A program made the position numbers and the translations under genes. Under the pieces are notes generated by a model. That model did no database searches and was not told the origin of the DNA. It saw nothing but the letters and a program-made list of their open reading frames with translations. Positions 8,208-17,500 of a DNA stretch of 64,000 nt are shown here, one piece after another. The stretch is from Symbiodinium natans (Eukaryota > Sar > Dinophyceae > Suessiales > Symbiodiniaceae): assembly GCA_905221605.1 (NCBI GenBank), contig CAJNDS010002115.1, positions 127,501 through 191,500 of the forward strand. The letters are read 5' to 3'. The stretch's first letter is position 1, and every line of letters begins with the position of its first letter.

Positions 8208-11200
8208 ATGGCTCTGCAGCTTCAAGACGGGACCATTGATCCCAATGCGCAACATGATCAGACTGCAACGACCAACTACCAACAGTTCAACCAGTACCGG
8301 GTACAGCAGCAGCTGATCATCGTGCAACAAAACGAGGATGCAGAGCGAATCCGTATCGAAGCCGAACGCAGACATGCGGAAATCCTGGACATGGCTACAA
8401 GACAGGCCCGTGCAGAAATGGAAGAACTCGAGCAACACGCTGATGCCCAACATCGTGCACGGCTTGAAGTCATCGGTGACCGTATGGACTTTGTGGTTCG
8501 TGAGCTGCAACAACAACTACTGGAGACCAAGGCAGCACTAAGAGGTCGAACGGCGGAGCTTGACCAAGCCGCACAGGACGCACACACACTTAGGATGCAC
8601 AATCTCGAGCTTGAGGCACGAGGTAACATGGTTCTCGAATCGGAAACTCGCCTCAGGACCCATCTCGAACAGAGTGAATTTTCCCTTGCTAACCTCAGGG
8701 TCGTGTACGACCAAAACAGGGAAACCCAGCTGGACTTCTTAGGCAACGAATTTAGAGAGCAAATGCAGTATGAAGAGAACATGTTCATATATGCCATGCA
8801 TGAAGAAGAAAGCGCATGCGATGTCTTGATTCAGGAGTTGGCTGAGTCGAACCAGCGTTTGATGGTTGAACTTGATGAGGCTAAGGCAACCGCTTCGGCG
8901 TCATCTAGCCTGCCGAAAGGTGGTGCCGAGCACCAGCAGGCTGTTCCCATGGCCTCAGCACCTCCACCGGGTTTGAACACTGCCGAAGCAAGCCCCCCGC
9001 AAGGGGGTGCCGCATGCGGTAATGCACATGTCACGCATGCTGATTTGCCAAATCCGTTGCAGATTCCAGAGAGCATGAAGGGTCTCTTTGAAAGACGGCC
9101 CCAGAGGTTTAATCTGGGAGCATCTACCCCTGTTTCGCAAGCCCCTAATGAAGTGCATGAAGCGATTGCAAAAGCGCTCAAGGACTTTGCTACCAAGGAT
9201 GAGACGAAACCTAAGACTAAAGAAGCGGAGTCAGTGAAACTTCCGGATTTTCCCTCAGCGGAGACGTACAGATCGTGGAAGACGGCAGTACGAGAGGCTG
9301 TTCGAGCAGCATCCGATCATCCTGATGAAGCATTTGCGTGGATTCAGAAGGTGTACGCAAAGGGTGCGTCGCTAGATAGCCTCAACGATGTAGGGAAATT
9401 CCTCACGCTAGACACCAAAATCCTTGCGGCATTGTCTAGGGTGGCGAAGGGCGAGCTTGCGAGACAGATACTCAACTACAAGGAGACGGAGGCCACCTGT
9501 GGTAGAGCAGTGAGAGGTAGGCAAGTGCTGTTAATGTTTGAAGCCTACTTTAAAACCAACGAAGAAGTTGGCTCCCTCTACTCGGTCGAAGACCTCTTGA
9601 AAGTGGCACTGATCAATGATGACCTCGCTACCTTCGTGCATAACTGGGATTCAGTGATTGCTGGACTATCGCATCCCCCAGACGAAACCACTTTGCGTGA
9701 CATATTCCTCCGTGAGCTTCGCAAGTCCCATCGCTTGAAGTATGATCTTGACATTTATGATCGGGCTCGTGAGGGGACCCCCGAGCACACCTACAAGTTC
9801 CTCATGGAAAGCATCAAGAATCTCCTCACACGAGAACGAATTAGGAAGAACAGGGACAAGATTGCTAAGGCCCATGGCGCGAAGTATGGTGCTCCTGCCC
9901 CTCCTACCCCTACGAAGCCGTCAGCGCCCGCTCCTTCGGAGCGACGACAGCCATCCAGAGGACGTCAGGGAAGGCAGGTTTGCGTGTTGTTTCAGAAGGG
10001 CAAGTGCAAGTTTGGGGAGCGTTGCAAATACGAGCACACGAAAGACCCCAAAGCATCCTCAAGGGAGAGATCTCCCAACCGGCCTAAGTCAGGTTCTCGC
10101 GAGAGAGAAAAGAGCAACAGCAAAGATACCTCCAGCATCCCATGCGCATTTTATGCCAAGGGTACTTGCAGGAATGGGGACAAGTGCAAGTTCTTGCACA
10201 AGGACAAGTCCGCATCGCCCTCTGTCCCGGCCAAGGCTAAGGCACGTGCGCCCTCTCCGGCCAAGCGGAGGCCGAGCCGGAAGAAGAGGACAGAAGCTAA
10301 AGCAGCTGCCTGCTGCGTGTACGCCTTAGCCGCCCGAAAGGGTGAGCCGGACGGCAGGCATGCAGACATATGGCACCTTGATGAGAAGTCACTCACGCTA
10401 TCTAGGGAACATGTTGTTCTGAGAAACAGCTATTTTATTCCCCAAAGCTGCCCCGTTCCAGAATGGAGAATCAAGTCTGTTGCGAGCATCACCATGAAGC
10501 TGAAAACCGGCGAAGAGCGAACGTTACAGTACAATTGGAAAACGTGCGACAAGCAAGCACCCCTACCCAACTGGACGGGCGTTACGAGTTTCAAGCTGAA
10601 GCCTAAAGACATGAGTGTGTGTTTTGAAAGGCGCCCTGAGATACACACAGTTGAAAGCGTCGGAGATGGTTGGAAATTTGTTCCCCATAAGCGCAAATGT
10701 GTAGCAAGGTTCAAAACCAATGCTGATTGCCCTATGTCCGACCCTGGTGATCTTCAGTGTGCAATCATCATCGCACAAAATCTTGAGGCCTCAGTGTACT
10801 CGGAACTCCATGGTGAAAAGACAAAATGTAAGCATCGCTGCTGCAAGCCTGATTTCGCTTGTCGGCATTGTGCAGCAGGAAACATAATGTCAGGAACTGC
10901 CGCTCCAGCGCGCAAGGAACTTCGGAGCTTGGACATCATTGCCGACACGGGAAGTGAAGAGGACCTTATCAGCTCTTCGGACCTGAAAAAGTGTTTCGAA
11001 GGGATCGGTAGGAAAGTCGACGCAACGCCAGTCAACCTTCATACGGCCAATGGCATCGTGGAGGCATCGTCCAGGACAGAAGTCGAGGTTCCGTCAATGA
11101 ATGGCAGCCTGGAATTCGTGGAACTCCCGGATACCCCACCGGTTTGCTCTGTGGGAAAGAAGTGCATGCAGCAAGGGTACGGTTTTTACTGGCCTCCAGG

Positions 11201-11378
11201 GCAAGTTCCGTACTTCGTGAAGCCCGATGGCCAGAAGCTCACTTGCACGCTACGGGGAAATGTTCCAGTTTTCAGCAGTATTGGGAATGATTCCGGACAC
11301 CCAGCTGCTGTAGCGCATCGCGATGAAGGTGAACGAATGGCGCCCACCTGCTCCTTGCAGCAGGATTTTCACGCATAA
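8208..11378 (+). CDS. Gag-protease polyprotein of the copia element
   Basis: This is a 1,056-residue frame starting 26 nt after the LTR. Residues about 15-235 are Glu/Gln/Arg-rich with heptad character, probably a long coiled coil. Residues about 310-565 look like a helical copia-type capsid. Two CCCH fingers follow (C592-C600-C606-H610 and C646-C654-C660-H664, both C-x7-C-x5-C-x3-H). These replace the usual CCHC knuckle for RNA binding. Basic Ser/Arg/Lys-rich linkers surround them. A Cys/His cluster (C874-C888) precedes the aspartic protease motif D913-T-G-S916. The frame ends at TAA 11376-11378, overlapping the Pol frame by 46 nt. Role: virion-like particle assembly, RNA packaging and polyprotein cleavage. 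No other start fits better than 8208. Confidence 0.9.
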   Translation: MALQLQDGTIDPNAQHDQTATTNYQQFNQYRVQQQLIIVQQNEDAERIRIEAERRHAEILDMATRQARAEMEELEQHADAQHRARLEVIGDRMDFVVRELQQQLLETKAALRGRTAELDQAAQDAHTLRMHNLELEARGNMVLESETRLRTHLEQSEFSLANLRVVYDQNRETQLDFLGNEFREQMQYEENMFIYAMHEEESACDVLIQELAESNQRLMVELDEAKATASASSSLPKGGAEHQQAVPMASAPPPGLNTAEASPPQGGAACGNAHVTHADLPNPLQIPESMKGLFERRPQRFNLGASTPVSQAPNEVHEAIAKALKDFATKDETKPKTKEAESVKLPDFPSAETYRSWKTAVREAVRAASDHPDEAFAWIQKVYAKGASLDSLNDVGKFLTLDTKILAALSRVAKGELARQILNYKETEATCGRAVRGRQVLLMFEAYFKTNEEVGSLYSVEDLLKVALINDDLATFVHNWDSVIAGLSHPPDETTLRDIFLRELRKSHRLKYDLDIYDRAREGTPEHTYKFLMESIKNLLTRERIRKNRDKIAKAHGAKYGAPAPPTPTKPSAPAPSERRQPSRGRQGRQVCVLFQKGKCKFGERCKYEHTKDPKASSRERSPNRPKSGSREREKSNSKDTSSIPCAFYAKGTCRNGDKCKFLHKDKSASPSVPAKAKARAPSPAKRRPSRKKRTEAKAAACCVYALAARKGEPDGRHADIWHLDEKSLTLSREHVVLRNSYFIPQSCPVPEWRIKSVASITMKLKTGEERTLQYNWKTCDKQAPLPNWTGVTSFKLKPKDMSVCFERRPEIHTVESVGDGWKFVPHKRKCVARFKTNADCPMSDPGDLQCAIIIAQNLEASVYSELHGEKTKCKHRCCKPDFACRHCAAGNIMSGTAAPARKELRSLDIIADTGSEEDLISSSDLKKCFEGIGRKVDATPVNLHTANGIVEASSRTEVEVPSMNGSLEFVELPDTPPVCSVGKKCMQQGYGFYWPPGQVPYFVKPDGQKLTCTLRGNVPVFSSIGNDSGHPAAVAHRDEGERMAPTCSLQQDFHA
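8913..8920 (+). repeat. Shorter relative of the GNRA hairpin
   Basis: CCGAAAGG followed by GGTGCCGAG resembles the CCCGAAAGGG family at stem, loop and downstream GCCG. It has only two clear stem pairs. It lies in the linker between coiled coil and capsid. Confidence 0.4.
8994..9007 (+). repeat. GNRA hairpin, C5/G5 stem with GCAA loop
   Basis: CCCCC-GCAA-GGGGG is followed by TGCCG, the same downstream pentamer type as the CCCGAAAGGG copies. The loop is another GNRA tetraloop. It encodes a Pro-Gln-Gly-Gly linker in Gag. Confidence 0.55.
10333..10342 (+). repeat. GNRA hairpin copy (CCCGAAAGGG)
   Basis: Stem CCC/GGG with GAAA loop; the next pair is G-T. Downstream is GAGCCGG. In frame it encodes AARKGEPD. 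It lies between the CCCH fingers and the protease region. Confidence 0.8.
11333..11378 (+). promoter_or_regulatory. -1 frame overlap between gag-pro and pol
   Basis: The pol frame is open from 11333, just after TGA at 11330-11332, while the gag frame stops at 11376-11378. Only these 46 nt allow a -1 shift. No canonical X-XXY-YYZ heptamer is visible. GATTTTCAC, with a T4 run, is the most slippery-looking spot. A GNRA hairpin begins a few bases after the gag stop. Frameshifting is inferred; spliced or independent translation remains possible. Confidence 0.5.
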
Positions 11379-11382
11379 GCTG

Positions 11383-11392
11383 CCCGAAAGGG
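11383..11392 (+). repeat. GNRA hairpin copy at the gag/pol junction
   Basis: The stem extends to TGCCC-GAAA-GGGCA, with G-C and T-A outer pairs, then TGCCG. It starts four bases after the gag-pro TAA and lies in the linker between protease and integrase. Confidence 0.8.
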
Positions 11393-11518
11393 CATGCCGC
11401 AGCAGCCGGACCACTTCAAGGAGCTCCAGACGGTGTAGTCCCGGTACCTGCGGCAGACGAGGGAGATCATCCACCATGGCTGGCAGAGATCTTAGCCAAG
11501 GATCCCCCTCTCGAAGGC

Positions 11519-14500
11519 ATGAAGAAAGAGCAACTATTGAAAGCTGGATGGGTTACTGTGATTGGTGATCCCCACGTCAAGGTTGCCCACAATCCAAAGA
11601 CCTTCAGAACACCAGCACCTCGCTACCCCAAGTATCGAATTCGTTCCACCTGGGGATTCAAAGATGGCGAGTGGAAGCAGCTGGAGAACAAGGTCAACAT
11701 GGACGAGCTCGACGCCGTCTACGGTAAGGTGCCTGAGGGTACCAACATGACCATCACTGTCTTTACCATGCCCGATGGCGGTGAAGATATACCCGATAGC
11801 GACGTTGAGGTCCACATTCCAAAGTCGAAGAAGGACGAGGCGTCTCTAAGAGCTGAAGCGGAATCCGTGCAGCATCTTTTGAGCCATCGTCCAAAGAACC
11901 CTTTCTGTCCGGTATGTCAACGAGCCAAAATGTATGCTCCGCATGCCAGAAAGAAAGGAGGGTCTAGCACTGTGCACAGCAAGGGGTTCGGTGACCACAT
12001 CACCATCGACCACATCATCACGAAGGACGCCAAAGACTACGGATTCGAAGGACAAACTGTAGCACATGTTGTGAAGGATGTCTTTACGAAGTTCCGTTAC
12101 GTTTACCCGGCCGACAACAAAAGTGGTGAGCAGTGTTACGAAGACTTACTGCACTTTTTCGAGGTCGATGATAATGTTAAGGTTGTTTACTCAGACAATG
12201 CTCTCGAGTTCGACTACGCGGTTAAGCAACTCCAAGCTAGGCACAACAAATCCAGGGAGTATGTGGACCAGAACAAAGCAGTGATCGAGCGTGAAATACG
12301 AACGATCTTGGAAGGTACGCGTGCCAATTTGGTACAATCTGGTTTACCTGATCAGTTCTGGCCACTTGCATCCCAACATCATGCTATTTCTTTAAACGTT
12401 AGTAAACGTCTTGACAACGGTTTAGTACCATGGAATCAAAGGTTCGGGAGCGACTTCCAAGGGGTCCTTGTTCCCTTTGGAGCTAAGATTTTGTACTGGG
12501 CCGACCCCAAGCAGAAGCAGCCCAAAAGGTCAAAGTTTGCGGGGACGGGTATCGAAGGAATTTTCCTCGGGTATCATATCCAGCCTGGCTTCGTCTTCAA
12601 GGAAGAGTACTTAGTTGCTCCTTTGCAGGGACTCAACGAGGCCATCGAGAATGACGCCTTCAGGACTTTCAGGGCCAAAAGGCTTGAGCTCCTGGAAGGG
12701 AAGTTCCAGTTCCCATTGTCACCGGATCTTAAAGCTCTGGGAAACCAGAAGCCGCCCGAACTCGATGATCAACATCACAATGCCGTTGAAGAAAGAAACC
12801 CGCATCAAGAAGAAGATGATTTCGAAGGAGGAGTGGGGCCGCTCGATGAAGGAGATCGGCCATTAGGAGGGTCAGCAAGGGACGACATTGTTTATCCTGC
12901 ACGATATGATCCTCTAGATGATGTGCCCTTCTCAGTCCGAGAGAGATTGGCACCTGCGACTCCATCGTTCAAAACAAAAGACGGAATCGGCATTCCGTAT
13001 GGCTATCGCTGGGATGGGGAGAGACTGATCAAGCAAAAAGGCCTTTCCTCGCTTCCGGGCATTCAAGCTAAAGTATGGAGCAAGCTGACCAAGCACAAAG
13101 CGCTTGCAGAACATCAAGCTTCAAAGCAAGCCAAAGTCGACGAGGACTACAATCAGGCGATTAAGCACGTCCCAGCAATGCCGGTGTTGTATGGGAAACC
13201 CGAGGACCACCGAAAGAAAATGAGTTCCCTCTACGAGTCTAAACTCCTGGAGATTGCTCAGGACATGTACGCGGTCGTGCCCAAGATCCTGTCTGCGAAG
13301 GAGATTGAATCCAGTCCCGAAGCGCAGGCTGCCCTCGACAAAGAGTGGAAGAAGCTTGTCGATAAGGGCTGTTGGGTAGAGAAACGAGTGAGAGAGTACG
13401 ACTCCGTTGCGGCAGAAGCACGAAAAACCAATGAGAAAGTGCACTTCGGGAAGATCTTCGAAATCGGGACTCTAAAAGGTTCTGAGTTGAAGGAGAACGA
13501 CCCGAACCGCCGTTACAAGGGTCGGTCAGTGTTTCAGGGCAACAAGGTCTTGGATGAGAACTCTGATCATGCTCTCTTCGCAGAGATGTCGAGCAGTCCT
13601 GCTTCTATGGAGGCGGGAAAAATATTAGATGTCTTTGGATCTCAACCCGGCTTCTCGATTCAGCAAGCGGATGCACGACAGGCGTATACGCAGGCTCTCT
13701 TCACTGGGGTTGAAACTTGGGTAAGGCTCCCTCGCAATAGATGGCCAAAAGACTGGAGGTCTATGAAGGACCCGGTCGTTCCCCTGAAGTTGGCTCTTTA
13801 TGGGCACCCAGACTCAGGGGGGATATGGGAACGTCATTGCGAGACTGAGCTCAAGAAGGTGGGATTCGAGCCTGTGCTCACTGACATCTGGAAGAGCGTG
13901 TTCTACAACGCCGATTTGGAGCTCTTAATGGTTATTTACGTTGACGATTTCAAACTCGCTGGACCCACGAAGAACATCCAGAAAGGCTGGGAATCTATTG
14001 CAACAGTAATAGACATGGATCCCGCTGAGGTGATTGGACGTTACTTCGGGTGTCAACACATCGAGGAAACGAACGTCAAGCTTTCCAAAGAGCACCATCC
14101 TTTTCACTATGTCTTCGAGCCCGAAAATGAAACTGCAGCCCCAGCTAAGATTGCTGAGGACAGGTGGGACGTGATCCCGGAAGTCATGCTCGCAGTTCGG
14201 CACCACAGCTATCCCAGAAAGAGGTTGTATATGCCCACTGAAGAAGATGTTCAGATGTTCCCTACGATTGGACCTCAAAGATACACCTTTCAGGCTGCAA
14301 ATGGGGTGACAGAAGAACAACAAGACAATATGAACATCGCTAGGGACAAATGCTTCAAACAGTGGTGGACAGGTACGACGTACTTTGACCTCGCTGCCCG
14401 GGGGCCCGAAGAGTTCGGTCTGGCTGTTGCAGCTGCCCGAAAGGGTAAGTCGGTTCGAAACAAGGCCGAGGCAAAGAAGGAGGTCAAACAGAACAAGTTC

Positions 14501-17500
14501 GTTACTCTTTCAAGGGATCAGGAGGACAAGCCGGGCTCTATGACTAAACCGGTTACAAGAATCACCTATGACATGAAGGATTTCTTGCATTCTTGTGTGG
14601 ATCGCTACTGTGAATTGGCAAAGGTGGATCGTAGCTCGTTGAAGTCAGTGAGCACACCGTTCCATGAACTTCGGATGGCCACTCCTATCATCAACGAAAC
14701 GGAGAAGACAGGGCGGCTCCAACCTATTGCAAGTAAGGTCCTCATGAAAATCCTGTTTGCTGCAAGAATGGCACGATGGGATCTTTTACGAGCAACCCAA
14801 TCCTTGGCCTCGCGAGTCACAAAATGGAGTCCAGATTGTGATCTAGCATTACATCGTCTTGTGTCGTACGTCAATTCTTCTATCGACCTCACTATGAGTG
14901 GGTTTATTGGGGATTCGATACATGATTGCAGACTCTGGCTTTTTAGCGACGCTGACTTCGCAGGTGAGTATGATTCAAAATCTACTACTGGATGTGCTTT
15001 GTTTCTGGTGGGCCCGAACACGTACTATCCCATCAACGCCTTCAGTAAGAAACAAACGTCCATAACAATGAGCTCTACCGAGTCTGAAGTGGTGTCGGCT
15101 AATCAGGGTGTACGCGCCCAAGGTCTTCCAAGCCTCAGCCTCTGGTACTTCCTTTGGCGCGGCAAAGCCGACCGCAAGGTTGGGCCGAGGGCTGAGATGA
15201 AGTCTACGAGCAATTCTGTTGTGGCACGCATAGACCCTGAACTCGATGAGATTCGGTATGGCACTACCAGACCCGATGGCATGTCTATTGCAGATATCAA
15301 TGGTTTGCACGTCCAGCTTCCCAAATGTTTTCAGATTAGGCATTTGGAAGATAACCAAGCGACCATTACTCTGCTGTTATCAGGGCGTGCAGGTGTGCTT
15401 CGACATACAGATCGCACACAAAAGGTTAGCTTCGGATGGCTCCGTCAGCAATATGAAGAAGGACATTTTCGCCTCCTCAATGTTGACACCAGCGAGCAAG
15501 TTGCAGACGTGTTCACAAAGCCTTTTACGGAGCGAACAAAATGGATACATGCGTTGAAGCTCATTGCTCACACCTACAAGTCGGTCGACCCTCAAGCCGG
15601 AAGAAATTCCGTGTCGAAATCTGTTCCCGCTGCTCCGAAGTCGGTGTGTATTCCCACAGATCAACTGGAACATGTTGCAAAACTGCTTCGCCGAGCTGAT
15701 CGATATGATTTCGAAGATTTCGAGCAGGTCGCCGAAATGATGTACGACAACCTTCGTATGTCGAGCTCAAGGCTTCGCAGTGTCGTTCGTTCCGGCACCG
15801 AGTTGGCTCCCAAATACTTCGTGTTTGGGCTATGGACACATGGTGGGTGCTTCGGCCTAACAAAGCGTACTGGCCAAATGTCCCAACTGTGCCGCTACAT
15901 AAATGGTTTCATCCGCAAGCACGCTCCAAAGCATTTTACCTGGACTTCGTTTGTCATCAATTTTATGGGTAGGGCAGGCGTTCACAGCGACAAGTTTAAT
16001 CTCAGAGGCAGCCAAAACTGGTCCTTCGGCTTCGGTCCCTATCAGGGGGGCGAGCTCTGGGTGGAGGATCCCGACAAAAGGATGGACGCTTTCACCGACG
16101 AAGCCGGTAAGACCTGGCTTGGCCGCAACCTTCAAACTTGTCGAAAACCCGTGCTCCTAAACCCTCACCTTCGACATGCTGTCCAGCCCTTTACAGGAAA
16201 CAGGCATTCTCTTATTGCCTACTCATCAGGGGGGTGGACCAAGCTGAGTGAAGATGACAAGCAACTCCTACGGGGCACTGATTTTAGGACGCCCCGGGCT
16301 CAGTTGAAACATGCGTGCGTTTGTTTATGTGCATCCCCTCACGATGAGGGGGGTAGAAATAGTCCCAAAACCACTCCCGAAACGGTCGAGTCGTTTTTGC
16401 GTGCATCGATCGAGAACGCACAAACATACACCACATGCACAAGTGCTTCGGTTGAGCCTGCTGTACCGACTCTTTCTGTGCTAGCTGGCTCTCTCCAAGT
16501 GGTCAGCAGCATCGAGGCATTAGGAACCATGTCGCGATTGGTCGCCCATGGTGAAGGCTACTCCTGCGATACTGGCTTGGAGGGCCGACCTTTGGCACTG
16601 CAAGGACATCTCAACATGCTCGTCAACGCCGGACTGAGCGTGGAGTACTTGCAGCTCCAGGCGGGGAAGGAGTATGACGCGCTCCTCAAGTCCTATGAGG
16701 TCTTCCCCCCACAGACCATCGCCAGCCTCAGCCTCAATGACCCCGAGATTCCAACGCCGAATCTGCTCAAGCTAGCTCGCATATCGAATGAGGGTCTCAG
16801 CAAGCTCCAGCCAACCGAAAGGTTGCGCCGAAGTCGCTTTCTGCTAGTGGTGACGGACTCAGTCACATCCCTCGGACGACAGAACACCAAGGGGAAGTGG
16901 AAATTCTCCATTCCCGAAGAGGAAATCTTCATGGCAGCACTGACCCTCAGGTACACGAGCGATAAACTCCACATGTGTTGGGGCAAGACGCTTTCATGGC
17001 TTACTTGGCAGGTGCAGGAGGAGATCCAGGCAATCCGTGCCAAGTATGGGTCGGAGTGCGAGATCGATGTGATCGTTTGGTGGTCAGGAAATGAAGTTGC
17101 TGGACGACGAGGATGCATCCCCACGCGGCTCGCCCCGGGCGCGGCATATTCAACCTCCCAGACCTCGGCAGAAGATGTTGCGAGGAAGGTGAGGCGCTGC
17201 GCCGACGCACTAGCCACCCTAGCGGGTGAGCCGCACATCGGGTTTGTCCGCATCGTCGGCAACGTTGACCACGAGACTTACAACTTGCATCCCGCATACA
17301 ACGAATTCATCTCCAAGATGTTCCATGAATTCACATGTCGCGGACTGCAAGTTCAAAACGCCACATCCCAGGCAATGAAGCTGTCCTATTACGATGATTT
17401 TCATCTTTGGGATACCCCCGAAAACCGCAAGCAGATCCAAGACTACATCTACACCACGGCGCTCCTTGGCGACCTGGAAAAGGAAGCGTCACGTTATGCA

